A DNA stretch of 64,000 bases, taken from positions 53,091,975 through 53,155,974 of the forward strand of contig CM054140.1 in NCBI GenBank assembly GCA_028751875.1, given 5' to 3'. Position numbers and translations under genes: made by a program. Shown in pieces: positions 35,578-48,358 of this stretch (the first letter of the stretch is position 1; the number at the start of each line of letters is the position of its first letter). A model generated the notes under the pieces. That model had not been told where the DNA came from, searched no databases, and was given only the letters and a program-made list of their open reading frames with translations. The stretch comes from Rapana venosa. Taxonomy: Eukaryota; Mollusca; Gastropoda; Neogastropoda; Muricidae.

Positions 35578-36078
35578 GTGTATGTCTGTCTCTCTTTCTG
35601 CTTTTGTTTATCTGTCCCTCTGTCCAACCCTCTGTCTGTCTGTCAGTCTGTCCGACTCTCTGACTGTCTGTCAGTCTGTTTATCTGTCCCTCTGTCTGTC
35701 TGTCAGTCTGTCCGACTCTCTGTCTGTCTGTCAGTCTGTCCGACTCCCTGTCTGTCTGTCTGTCAGTCTGTCCGACTCTCTGTCTGTCTGTCAGTCTTCC
35801 CGACTCTCTGTCAGTCTGTCCGACTCTCTGTCTGTCTGTCCGACTGTCTGTCTGTCTCTCAGTCTGTCCAACCCTCTGTCTGTCTATCAGTCTGTCCGAC
35901 TCTCTGTCTGTCAGTCAGTCTGTCCGACGCTCTGTCTGTCTGTCTGTCTGTCTGTCCGACTCTCTGTCTGTCAGTTTGTCCGACTCTTTGTCTGTCTGTC
36001 AGTCTGTCCAACCCTCTGTCAGTCTGACCGACTCTCTGTCTGTCAGTCTGACCGACCCTCTGTCTGTCTGTCTGTCGT
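35578..36078. repeat. CTGT-based minisatellite with CCGA markers
   Basis: Repeats of CTGTCTGTCAGTCTGTCCGA plus CTCT or CCCT, giving a period of about 28-36 bp, built on a four-base lattice. Confidence 0.95.
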
Positions 36079-36211
36079 TCCCTTTGTATCATGTTCACTG
36101 TCTTTAGATAGCCCAAAGCCTTCAGCTGAACAGCGAGAAGTACAGCATGACAGGAAACCAAGGTTTGGTATTATTTTTAATATCATTTTACATAGAATGT
36201 AGTCTGTATGT

Positions 36212-36273
<62 letters not shown>
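36212..36273. repeat. (GA)n microsatellite
   Basis: GA repeats with one GAGGA interruption. Confidence 0.96.
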
Positions 36274-36276
<3 letters not shown>

Positions 36277-36287
36277 GTCAGAGGTAA

Positions 36288-36712
36288 CGCACCTGCCTAG
36301 TAAACGAAAAGTCTGGGTCAGAAGGGTGCGGTGGTTTGATCCCCGTTTGGGCCCAAAACTATCCCCTCCCCCCCCCCCCCCCCCCCCCCCCCCATCAATC
36401 CATTAAACCATGAGTGGTGTTCTGGAAACTAGTCCTTCGGATGAATCGATAAACCGAAGTTCCATGTGTTACACATAATTTTTTAGCGCACGTAAAAGAA
36501 CACACGGTAACAAGAGAGTTGTCCCTGGCCAAATTAATGTAGCAAAAAAGCTACTCTGATAGGGAAACAAATACAGTTGCAGACACGAAAACAAAAATGG
36601 GTGGCGCTGCTCTTGTGGCGACGTACTCTCCGTGGGGTGAGCAGCCTGAATTTCACGCAAAGAAATCTGCAGTGTCTTAAAGTGGCATAAAAGAAACAAA
36701 AATGTCAACTCA
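36288..36712 (+). mobile_element. tRNA-derived SINE, second family (T)
   Basis: Head AGAGGTAACGCACCTGCCTA with a B-box-like GTGGTTTGATCCC. A 27-base poly-C lies at 36367-36393. The core AGTCCTTCGGATGAATCGAT + AAACCGAAGT is shared with family S. The body is AGCGCACGTAAAAGAACACA, GTTGTCCCTGGCCAAATTAA, GATAGGGAAACAAATAC, GGGTGGCGCTGCTCTTGTGG, CTCTCCGTGGGGTGAGCAGC and AATTTCACGCAAAGAAATCT, with an AAAAGAAACAAAAATG end. I recall similar bodies in gastropod genomes. That is memory, not a search. Confidence 0.85.
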
Positions 36713-36804
36713 ATGAAAGCATTGGAGTGGCGATCTAAGGGTCACTGCGGGGGTGGGGCTGAGTCTCCGCTAAGGTGTTCGTCTGAAGGGTCACGCCGGT
36801 ATCT

Positions 36805-37440
36805 GTCCACCAGTCTACCTGCAAATCTATCTGTCGATCTATCTGTAGACCAGTCTACCTGTCGGTCTATCTGTCGATCTATCTGTTGACCAGTCTACCT
36901 GTCAGTCTATCTGTCGATCTATCTGTCGACCAGTCTACCTGTCAGTCTACCTGCCAATATATCTGTCAATCTATCTTTCCACCAGTCTACCTGTCAATCT
37001 ATCTGTCGACCAGTCTACCTGTCAGTCTACCTGCCAATATATCTGTCGATCTATCTGCAAATCTATCTGTCAATCTATCTTTCCACCAGTCTACCTGTCA
37101 ATCTATATCTGTCAATCTATCTGTCAATATATCTGTCAATCTATCTGTCAATATATCTCTCAATCTATCTTTCCACCAGTCTACCTGTCAATCTATCTGT
37201 CAATATATCTGTCGATCTATCTGTCAATCTATCTGTCAATCTATCTGTCAATATATCTGTCGATCTATCTGTCAATCTATCTGTCAATCTACTGTCAATC
37301 TATCTGTCAATCTATCTGTCGATCTATTTATCTCTATGTGTGCCTGGTTAGCTAGCTTGATAGCTACCTGTCTCTGTGTATGTCTATCTATCCATTTATC
37401 TGTCTATATGTCTGTCCATCCATCGGTCCATCTGTCTGTC
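36805..37440. repeat. CTGT/CTAT minisatellite with higher-order blocks
   Basis: Built from ATCTATCTGTCGATCTATCT and CCAGTCTACCTGTCAATCTA. The block CTTTCCACCAGTCTACCTGT recurs at about 36973, 37078 and 37169, indicating a unit of about 90-105 bp above the four-base lattice. Confidence 0.93.
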
Positions 37441-38080
37441 TGTATTTCTATTTACCATTTACTTATTTGTTCACTTAGTTATTTCTTATTAGAAGAAAAC
37501 CAGATCAAGAGAATTAAAAGAAAATCTATTGAAATGCAGTTGCTTGAACAATAAACAATACCCCAAAAATATATAGTTAATCTCTCTCTCCCTCTCTCTC
37601 CCTCTCTCTCTCTCTGATTCAGAGTGTGTCGCCATTGGCAGTAATGCAGAATGCACGTGCATAATTGCTTGCAGGCAACTAATGGCAAACATGATATCAT
37701 CCCTTTTAGAGAAACACAAGACATGGAGGTGAGGGGCACTCGGAATAATCGGACATTTCTAAAACCTCTCTCGTGTTAATTGATGTGGCCTACATTACGG
37801 CCGCTGTGGGGACTTCAGTGACAATCCATGTTCTGTCCCAAACCTGCCATGCCCCCTGTGTGATGTGTGTGAATGTGCGGTGTCTGCATTGACACGTGGC
37901 AGCTCTCTCTCTCTTTTCTATCTTTCGTATGGCAGCTTTTGTGCAGGGTGGATGGGGGGGAAGGGGCTGTTACACTTTTGTTCTGTTGGTGATCGTCAAG
38001 GTTTTCCGGGGATGTTTTAACCTTTCTTCAGTAGACCTTTTTTTTAAAAATCCTATCTTCTGTTCTGTTTGTAAGTACTT
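37441..38080. other. Unique sequence with a short CT tract
   Basis: CT repeats at 37580-37615. No gene recognised. Confidence 0.5.
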
Positions 38081-38082
38081 AC

Positions 38083-38142
38083 CTACTCTCTCTCTCTCTC
38101 TCTCTCTCTCACTTCTCCTCCGATCTCTCTCTCCTCTCTCTC

Positions 38143-38180
<38 letters not shown>

Positions 38181-38181
38181 A
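38083..38181. repeat. (CT)n microsatellite
   Basis: CT repeats with CC breaks. Confidence 0.95.
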
Positions 38182-38640
38182 TTTGTTTACATAGTCTCTG
38201 ATCAGGACAAAAACTAGATGAAAAAATGTAAAGCTTTTCTGTTACCTTGATAAGACGGGCAACCCTCTCTCTCTCTCTCATTCTCTCCCCTACACGGGAA
38301 GATGGGAGAACACCCTCACAGCGCTGAGGCCTACACACCTTACGAAGTCGTTAACTGGCGGCGAGTTTCTTTCGCTCTCCCCTATTTCGCCCAGATGTTT
38401 GAAACACAACATTGTGCTGACGTGAACTCATCCACTGCTACACCACCACAGCATCGTCGCTAATAAACATATCTAGTCCATTCAGCAATCAATGACCATT
38501 GTCCTATTTTCTGTACGTGGTCACTTAAATTAGCCAAACCTCCACCCACAGGGCACACTTTTATTACTTCCCGACCTTTCAGGAAATTCAGAGAGAAAAC
38601 ATACCTTTTAACATCAGCATTTCTCCATTAAATGTCAGGT
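38182..38640. other. Unique sequence, nothing recognised
   Basis: No supported feature apart from a short CT run near 38264-38288. Confidence 0.5.
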
Positions 38641-38644
38641 CAGA

Positions 38645-41277
38645 GACTCCCTCTGCTACTGGTAACCATGTAACCCAGTACCACCTGCCACATGTGGGGA
38701 GTAAACCCAACCAAAAAATCCGACCTGGAGAGGGATGGGCTCCGCCAGGTTTGATTTGCCCAAGATACACCAATGACAAAGACAGCCAGAATCTCCATAC
38801 CGGATCGGTCGTCGCCCGGGTTACCAAGGAGCTTCGTTGTCTCAGGAAAATGTCGAAAGATGTATGTTAAAAACCAGCAAAATTCTCCCAAAAACAACCC
38901 TATTGGCACGTGGAATTCGGCACAAAGACTGAGGAAAAAAAAGGGGAAAAACAAAAACAATAGATGCCCGATTAAAAGGAAACCCTTTGGGGTTGCAAAG
39001 TCGGTGGAAAAACATGGGGAAACAACGACCAGGAAGACCACAAATTATTACAGGGGAAAAAACAGGAAAAAACATAAACACGGTGGGGTTTCTCGTTAAA
39101 AGACATGACAGTGTGTGATTTCCGATAGTCTAAAAAAAACCCACAAGCGGAACAAATCAGGATAAAATTTTGACCCGAGAAGTGGGCCCCCAGGGTATTA
39201 AAAATTTTTAAGCAAGGATGGGTGGAAAGTTTGCAGCACCCCCTGTGTAGACTAGACTAGATAAAATGAGATAGTTCAATCAGCGGTGACTGAAACAGCA
39301 AACGAGCTTCTTGGCAACGCCGACAGTCAAAAAACCATGGGTACACCTAACATCCTACAACTATGCGACAAGCGTAGAGAGTGAAGAAAAAGAAAAATGA
39401 AACAAAAGAAAGAGCAGAACAATTAGGGCAGTCAACAAAAGAATCAGAAGTCCATGACGGAGGCAAAAGAGAATTGGATCGGTGAACAGTGCCAAGACAT
39501 TAAAGGGAGAACATCAAGAAAAACGATAGCAAGAAAGCATATCGCTGGTGAAAGACCTGATAGCACAAAACAGAGAAAAGGTTATCAACCCAAGACAAAA
39601 ATGGGAAGTGTCTCACTGACGACCAGGATATTCTGAACAGATGGACAGAATACTGCTCCGACCTGTATAACTATAAAACCGCAGGAGATCCAGAAGTCCT
39701 TAATGTACCGAAAGCAAAGACACAGACAGTCCCCCTACCTCCGAGAAGAAGTGGAAACAGCAGTCAGATCGCTGAAAAAGGGGAAGTCAGCAGGGGCTGA
39801 CAACATTCCAGCTGATTTGGGTTTCCAAGCGGAGGGGAAGCCATGATCAGCGCCCTACTAAGAATCTGCAACAAGATTTTGGCAGACAGGAAAATGGCCA
39901 AACCCCATGGACGCAGTCACTATCATCCCCCTCCCCAAAAAAGGGAATCTACAACAATGCCATAATTACCGCACAATCAGCTCATATGGTCCCCCAAGCA
40001 GGTCATGCTGCAGAAAATATTGAATAGATGAACCCACAAGCAGAGACCATCATTGCTGAGGAACAAGCAGGTTTCAGAGCGGGGCGCAGCACAACAGAAC
40101 AGATATTAAACCCTCAGAATACTATGTGAGCGGTTCCTTCAACATCAACAGACCTTTACCACGTATTTATCGTTTTTTAAGAAGGCATTTGACAGGGTTT
40201 GGCCCATGCAGCTTTGTGGGCAACCATGAATTTGTACAGCATCAATGCAAACCTGATCAGAGTCTTTCAAACAGCTGTACAGCGAGGCCACCAGTGAAAG
40301 TGTACTACAACAACAACTTTGGAGAATGGTTTCGAACAACAGTTGGAGTAAGGAGGGTGTCTATCTCCCCCACTCTTTTCAACATCTTCCTTGAGAGAAT
40401 CATGGCTGATGCACTGGAAAAATTCATGAAGGATCAGTCAGCATTGGTGGCAGAACGATCACAAACCTCCGCTTCGCAGATGACTTGAGGGGAATAGCAG
40501 GATCAGAAAAAGAGCTTGCCAGCCTAACAGAACATTTGGGAAATAAGGCCCCAAAACATACGGCATGGAAATCAGTGCAGAGAAGCCAAACTGATGACTA
40601 ATAACACCAACGGCATTAGCACTGATTTCAGGGTTAATGACCAAAGGGGAAACAGTTTCAAAGCTTCAAGTACCTGGGAGCCATTGTATCCGACCAGGGA
40701 TCCAAGCCGAAGTAGTATGCAGGACTCCCAAAAGACAATAACAGCTTTGTCAAAACTAAACACCATCTGGAGAGACAAGAATATCTCACTTATCCCCAAG
40801 ATCAGACTAATGCGCCCCCTTGTCATATCCATTTTTATGTATGCCTGTAAATTTCATGGACCTGACTGAAAGATTTGGAGAAAAAGATACAGGCAGTGGA
40901 GATGAGATGCTTTCGGAGACCCCTTGGCATCTCCTACAAAGACCACATAAGCAACGAAAGCGTGAAATAACAGAATCCAGCAAACCATTGGCCCCTATGA
41001 GAACCTTTAACGATCGTGAAAAAGCGTAACTTAAGTGGGTATGGGCATGTCCAAGATCCAAGGAATTAAAAAGACAGTTTTGCAAGGCACTGTCCAAGGA
41101 GGAAGAAGAAGAGGCAGACCAAGGAAGAGCTGGGAGGATAACATCAGTGAATGGACAGGCCTAGAACTCAACAAAACCCTGAGAAAGGCAGAACAGAGAG
41201 AGGAATGGAGGGAACTGGTTGCTGAGTCTTTGAGGGTGCCCCCACGGTCGTCAGACTACGGGACAGATAGATAGATA
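38645..41277 (+). mobile_element. RTE-like LINE, long but heavily decayed copy
   Basis: Spread over all three frames. A putative endonuclease start shows PIGTWNSAQRLRKK (about 38905), and a KKHKHGGVS-like stretch follows. The pre-RT region shows RTSRKTIARKHIAGE, then LREEVETAVRSLKKGKSAGA (about 39740-39800) and ADNIPADL. RT blocks are EEQAGFRAGRSTTEQI (about 40060), FKKAFDR, a palm with LRFADDL (about 40474-40494) and FKYLGAIVSDQG. The C-terminus is GRRRGRPRKSWEDNISEWTG, followed by a stop and GGGACAGATAGATAGATAGA as 3' tail. At 2.6 kb it is somewhat short of a usual full RTE-type element, so internal deletions are likely, especially in the endonuclease. It carries many stops and frameshifts, so it is inactive. 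Confidence 0.85.
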
Positions 41278-41818
41278 GATTTCTCCATTCTGTTCTGTAT
41301 ATAACTGTACTGAATCAAATGAACCTGTTATGATCTGGTACAGTATCGTTTTGATGAATTTTAACAAACATGCCTCATTTAGTCAAAAACGCGTCAAATA
41401 CCCAGAGAGAAATCCATGGTTAACTAGAAAATTACTGCAAGAGATGTCTTCGTGACCAGTTGAAGGAAGCGAAACTTTGAGGTAAATACAAACAACAAAG
41501 AAGTTTTGTAATAGATAAAGTAGAAAGGGCAAAGAAAGATGACTCCAACAAATTGACTGCAGATTACAGTAACATAGCAACAATCTGTCATTCAGCCATA
41601 AACGATTGAACAGACTGATGAAAATATGTAGCACAGGAATAATCATTACTCGTCCTATTCAATTACTACAAACTCATGTTGTGGATTTCCATGTCACGCT
41701 GTTTATTTTTGCTGTCACTGACCGGCTTTTTTTCTCAAGTTATGTGTGTTGTGCCCAGTCCCCGTTGCTCTGTCCCCATTTAAATGGGCGTAGAGCTTAT
41801 TGGAAATAAACACCCCCC
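41278..41818. other. Unique sequence, nothing recognised
   Basis: No supported feature. Confidence 0.5.
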
Positions 41819-41819
41819 C

Positions 41820-41860
<41 letters not shown>

Positions 41861-42118
41861 TGTTGCTCCCCCCCCCCCCCCTTTGATGTATTGTGGCCTA
41901 AAGGGCCCATGTACTAGTTCAGAGTTCAAAGTTCAGAGTTCTCTCTCTCTCTCTCCTTTCCTTTCTCTTCTCTGTGAGCGCGCGCGCACATGCGTGGGTA
42001 TGCGAATATGGGGCATATATGTTTGGTGTATGCGAGTGTTCCTCCTGTGCCTCACAATGCATGAGCTCATCCATAGATGCATGGTGTGGCTCCCCGGGGG
42101 GGGGGGGGGGGGTGCTCG
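41819..42118. repeat. Poly-C, CT, and poly-G tracts
   Basis: CT arrays at 41823-41858 and 41940-41960, C runs near 41812-41822 and 41869-41881, and a 17-18 base G run ending near 42112. Confidence 0.9.
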
Positions 42119-42308
42119 TAGGTCCCAGCTCTACTGGGGGACTAACGGTTCTGTTTACCCAACAACACTGTGGGCGGAGGGGCAGGGGGTGAAGGACACT
42201 CCAAGGAAGCCAACATCTTCAACCTTCTGCCCTCTTCATTGCTATTGACTACATTATGGCTGCTCTCTTGGTTCAGAATCACTCTTTTGTGGCAAAAACA
42301 TTTTTCCT

Positions 42309-42584
42309 CTGTTCAGATATGTTCAGATAGATAGATAGATAGACAGATAGATAGATAGATAGATAGATAGATAGGATAGATAGATAGATAGGATAGATAG
42401 ATAGATAGGATAGATAGCTAGATAGACAGATAGACAGATAGATAGATAGATAGATAGATAGACAGATAGATAGATAGATACGATAGATAGATAGATAGGA
42501 TAGATAGATAGATAGATAGACAGATAGACAGATAGATAGATAGATAGATAGATAGACAGATAGATAGATAAATAGATAGACAGA

Positions 42585-42617
<33 letters not shown>

Positions 42618-42651
42618 GGACAGACGGACAGAAAGATAGATAGATAGATAG

Positions 42652-42682
<31 letters not shown>

Positions 42683-42742
42683 CAGATAGATAGGTAGATA
42701 GACAGATACATTGATAGATGTATGACAGACAGACAGACAGAC

Positions 42743-42797
<55 letters not shown>

Positions 42798-42835
42798 CAG
42801 ATAGATTGATAGATAGAAATAGATAGATAAATAGA
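42309..42835. repeat. (GATA/GACA)n array, copy 1 of a duplication
   Basis: GATA and GACA tetranucleotides with ATAGGATAG slips. Followed by flank ATTCTAGATATGGATATGTT and TTGCTTTCATATTGCCAT (42867-42904), which recurs after the second array. Confidence 0.96.
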
Positions 42836-43071
42836 TTATTGAAGACCATTTCATTTTTTTTAATGCATTCTAGATATGGATATGTTTTGCTTTCATATTG
42901 CCATGACACTGTTCATATCGTTGGGTTTGTCATCGGCTGTGTGGTCTGTCTGTCTGTCTGTCTGTTGGCCTCTATTCTCTGATCCCCCCCGCCCCCCCCC
43001 CCCCCCCCCCCACTGCCTCCCTGTTTCTCAGGAATATTTTCTTGTTTGGGCCGCCCGCTCTCTCTCCCTCT
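42836..43071. other. Spacer between GATA arrays, contains poly-C
   Basis: Contains the duplicated flank, a CTGT run and a C-rich tract at about 42985-43011. Confidence 0.8.
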
Positions 43072-43235
43072 CGATAGATAGATAGATATAGATAGAGATA
43101 GATAGATAGACGAAGATAGATAATAGATAGATAGATAGAGTAGATAGATAGACAGATAGACAGATAGAGAGATAGACAGATAGATCGATAGATAGATAGG
43201 ATAGATAGATAGATAGAGTAGATAGATAGACAGAC

Positions 43236-43270
<35 letters not shown>

Positions 43271-43358
43271 CAGACAGATAGATAGACAGTCAGATAGATA
43301 GATAGATAGATAGATAGTTAGACAGATAAATAGACAAACAGACAGATAATAGATAGAT

Positions 43359-43420
<62 letters not shown>

Positions 43421-43788
43421 AAGATAGTAGATAGATAGACAGACAGATAGATAGATAGACAGACAGATAGATAGACAGTCATATAGATAGATATATAGGA
43501 TAGATAGATAGATAGACAGATAAATAGACAGACAGACAGATAGATAGTTAGATAGATAGATAGACACACAGATAGATAGATAGATAGACAGATAGATATA
43601 TAGATAGATAGATAGACAGACAGAAAGATAGATAGATAGATAGATAGACATACAGACAGATAGATAGATAGATAGACATATAGATAGATAGAGATAGATA
43701 GATAGATTGATTGAAGATATATAGAAAAACAGATAGATAGTCAGATATACTGATAGATAGAGATAGATAGATCAATGAAGTCCATTTC
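43072..43788. repeat. (GATA/GACA)n array, copy 2 of a duplication
   Basis: Longer GATA/GACA array followed by the same flank as copy 1 (43801-43842), nearly identical over about 45 bp. Confidence 0.96.
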
Positions 43789-43938
43789 AAAACAAAAAAT
43801 ACATTCTAGATATGGATATGTTTTGCTTTCATATTGCCATTACACATATAAATTCATTGTTCTCCCTCTCATTGATAATGCACAACAATATAGTGAATCG
43901 GTCCAAGACTAAAACTGCCCATTTTGCAAACAATTACC

Positions 43939-44158
43939 ATCTGATGAGACTATAAACCCAGGCAGGTCCCGTGTGCGAACGCTCGCAAAACATCTCGTGC
44001 ACACGGGGAAACGTGTCCCGCCTTTTAGAAGTTGTGCCGGTAGGAACAGATGACAAAATTTACAAGACCCCATGCACACAGGGACTAAATGTAAACAAAC
44101 ATGTGAGTGCTTATTCCATTATCCTATTAACAGAATGAATAAATAGATAAAATAATCT
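43939..44158 (+). mobile_element. SINE family S, 5'-truncated copy
   Basis: CTGATGAGACTATAAACCCA, GGTCCCGTGTGCGAACGC, a partly deleted middle, TGCCGGTAGGAACAGATGAC, GTGAGTGCTTATTCCATTAT, and an AATAAATAGATAAAAT tail. Confidence 0.87.
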
Positions 44159-44169
44159 CTCTTATTCTG

Positions 44170-44310
44170 TGTGTGTGTGCGCGTGCGCGCGCGCGTGTGC
44201 GTGAGTACGTCTGTCTGTCTATCTCTGTCTCTTTCTCTGTCTTTCTGTCTCTGTCTCTTTCTCTGTCTCTGTCTCTCTCTCTCTCGCTCTCACTCTCTTT
44301 CTCTCATATA
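44170..44310. repeat. GT/GC then CTGT/CT compound tract
   Basis: GTGTGCGCGTGCGCGCGCGC (Z-DNA-prone) followed by CTGTCTCTTTCTC-type repeats. Confidence 0.9.
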
Positions 44311-44556
44311 CGTCGACCAAACATGAGACGACTCGACTTAATCTTGCCATGTATGCTTATAATGCTTTGAAAAGAGTAAATACTGTATTACTGTAACATA
44401 ACAAATGCATATTTATTTGTTGTAGTTTTCCAGTGACTGTTGATAAGTTAATATAGTAATAAACTGGATTTGTTGTTCATAATTATGTGTAAACCCTCTT
44501 CAGAAAGGGGCTATGGTCTAAAATCTGAAGAAACTAGTCGTATTCGTTTTTTCCTT

Positions 44557-44700
44557 CTCTCTCTGTGTGTCTCTGTCTGTCTGTCTCTCTCTCTCGCTCT
44601 CTGTCTTTGTCTCTCTGTCTCTCTCTGTCTCTCTCTCGCTCTCTCTCTGTCTCTCTCTCTCTCTCTGTCTCTCTCTCTCTCTCGCTCGCTCTCTCTCTTT
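44557..44700. repeat. CT / CTGT tract
   Basis: CTCTCTGTCTCTCTCGCT-type pyrimidine repeats ending at the next SINE. Confidence 0.93.
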
Positions 44701-44705
44701 GGAGG

Positions 44706-45060
44706 ACAGGACAGCCTTGTCATTAAAGTGTTGCCCTTGTGATCCGACGGCCGAGTTCGACCTACCACCTAAACACACGTTCAAGAGATTTTTTCCCCGG
44801 CATTTAATATTAGTGCAAACTCCACTCTCCCAAAAGTCATTCGGTTGAGACTATAAACTGAGGACCCTTGTTCAAACGCACGCAGAAATCTTGCACACAC
44901 TTTAAAACCTGTTCCGCGTTTCGGAAGAGGAGGCCATTGTGTGCCGATGGGAACAGATGACAAAATTTGTGAGACCCCAATGCACACGGGGACTGGATGT
45001 AAAAAGCATGAGAGCTCATCCATCATCCACGAATTGAAATTAATTAGGTGAATAGATAAA
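44706..45060 (+). mobile_element. SINE family S, full-length but diverged copy
   Basis: Head ACAGCCTTGTCATTAAAGTG, B-box-like CGAGTTCGACC, core AAAAGTCATTCGGTTGAGAC, body, and a tail TTGAAATTAATTAGG. A CT tract lies directly 5'. Confidence 0.88.
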
Positions 45061-45154
45061 ATGAGTCTGTTCATAAAGGGGAAGCCCCTTCTCAGTTTTC
45101 CACTTATTTCTCTATTTCCCCTCCCTGTCTCTCCCCCATCATCCCCACTTCTTT

Positions 45155-46312
<1,158 letters not shown>

Positions 46313-46319
46313 GTTTTGA

Positions 46320-46331
46320 AGAGAGAGAGAG

Positions 46332-46369
<38 letters not shown>

Positions 46370-46395
46370 TGTGTGTGTGTGTGTTTGTGTGTGTG
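46320..46395. repeat. (GA)n(GT)n microsatellite
   Basis: GA repeats switching to GT repeats at about 46368. Confidence 0.96.
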
Positions 46396-46619
46396 TTGTG
46401 TTCCTTGTCTGTTTTACTCGCATTTTCATGCTCGTTACTGTCAGAGATGCTATCATGTGTACAGGGTATTATCAGTGACACTGGCCAATACACGTCACGA
46501 TGTACTGGCGTGGCTCCAGTCACAGCAGCCCTCGTGTACAACATGTCATAGTTTGTAACCCCTCTTTTGACACACCCTCTGTTGGCTTGTCTCTTTGTGT
46601 CCAGCTTTTGCGTATCTGT

Positions 46620-46690
46620 ATGGGTATGTTATGTTATGCTATGTTATGTTATGTTATGCTAGTTATGTTATGTTAGTTATGTTATGTTGC
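46620..46690. repeat. (ATGTT)n pentanucleotide
   Basis: TATGTTATGTTATGC and shorter TAGTTATGT variants. Confidence 0.93.
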
Positions 46691-46766
46691 TTTCTTTCTT
46701 AATATTCCTTGTTTGCTTGTCTTTTATTTTTCACTGCTCCCTTTTTGACTGTTTGCCAGTCCGCTT

Positions 46767-46785
46767 CACACACACACACACACAC

Positions 46786-46847
<62 letters not shown>

Positions 46848-47410
46848 CTCTCTTCTATCTATCTACTAGCTAGCTAGCTAGCTACTATCTAGCTCTCTCT
46901 CTATCTATCTATATATCTCTGTCTATCTCTCTCTATATCTATCTCTATCTCTCTGTCTATCTATCTCTCTCTCTCTCAGTCTATCTATCTATCTCTATCT
47001 ATTATCTCTCTATTTATCTATCTACTATCTATCTACTACCTATCTACTATCTATCTAGCTATCTATCTATCTACTATCTAGCTCGCTAGCTAGCTATCAT
47101 CTCTCTCTCTGTGTCTATCTATCTATCTATTTACTATCTATATACTATCTATCTACTATCTATCTTTCATCTCTCTCTGTATCTATCTGTCTATTTATCT
47201 ACTATCTAGCTAGCTAGCTAGCTATCATCTCTCTGTTTATCTATCTATCTATCTACTAGCTAGCTAGCTAGCTATCATCTCTCTATCTAGCTAGCTATCA
47301 CAATATATATCTCTCTCTGTCTACCTATCAGTCTATATCTATCCATCTCTCTCTCTCTTCCTCTCTCTCTCTCTTCTCTCTTCTCTCTCTCTCTCTCTCT
47401 CCTTCCGCTT
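46767..47410. repeat. CA / CT / TATC / CTAG compound tract
   Basis: CA, CT, then TATC mixed with CTAGCTAGCTAGCTATCATC blocks that recur at about 47084, 47210 and 47261, then CT again. CTAG is self-complementary, so the tract can form many small hairpins. Confidence 0.92.
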
Positions 47411-47510
47411 TCTGTCTGTCTCTTTCTCAACTTTCCATCTTTCTCCACTGTCTATAATTGTCTTTGCATGTTTGTGTGTGCAAAATACCTGTGAGCCAAC
47501 AACCAATTAG
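47411..47510. other. Short unique spacer
   Basis: CTGTCTATAATTGTCTTTGC and flanks separate a pyrimidine tract on its left from a purine tract on its right. Confidence 0.6.
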
Positions 47511-47580
<70 letters not shown>

Positions 47581-48040
47581 AGATGAGAGAGAGAGAGAAG
47601 GGAGAGAGAAAGGGGAGGGAAAAAGGAGGGGAGAGAGAAGGGGGAGGGAGAGAGAGAAGGGGAAGAGAGAAGGAGGGAAGAGAGAGAGAAGGGGGAGGGA
47701 GAGAAGGGGAGAGAGAAGGGGGAAGGGAGAGAGAGAGAAGGGGGAGAGAGAAGGGGGACGGAGAGAGAGAAGGGGAGAGAGAGAGAAGGGGGGAGAGAGA
47801 AGGGGGACGGAGAGAGAAGGGGAGAGAGAGAGAAAGATGGGGGAGGGAGAGCAAGAGAGTAAGGATGGGAGAGAGAGAGAGTGAGCGAGAGAGATGGGGG
47901 AGAAGAACGAGAGAGAGGGGGTAAGGAGAAAGAGAGAGGGGATGGATGAGAGAGAGAGAGAAGAGAGTGAGGAGAGAGAGGAGAGAGAGGAGAAGAGGAG
48001 AAGGAAAATCGAGGAGAGAGAGAGAGAGAGAGAAAGTGTG
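47511..48040. repeat. 530-bp polypurine tract, GA/GGGA units
   Basis: Almost uninterrupted A+G on the plus strand. Units such as GAGAGAGAAGGGGGAGGGAG recur with variable spacing. Occasional C or T residues occur (for example GACGG and GATGG). Confidence 0.97.
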
Positions 48041-48286
48041 TGTGTGACAGAAATACAAACCAACAGACAGACAGACAGACGGGTGCACAGGCAGGCATGC
48101 AGCGGCAATCGACACAGAGACATTTGCTAGACGCTTTATGTCTAATCAATCTGGCCAAAGGAGAGGGAAGGAAATCGAAGATCAGAGAAGCAGCCTTGAA
48201 TTGCGTAACCCTGTGACAATATTCTGTGACATTACCTGCCCAACACCATCTGTCTATATGTTTGTCTATTTTTTCACACACACACT

Positions 48287-48292
<6 letters not shown>

Positions 48293-48354
<62 letters not shown>
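48293..48354. repeat. (TA)n microsatellite
   Basis: About 60 bp of TA repeats, preceded by a TGTATGTGTG shoulder. Confidence 0.97.
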
Positions 48355-48358
<4 letters not shown>

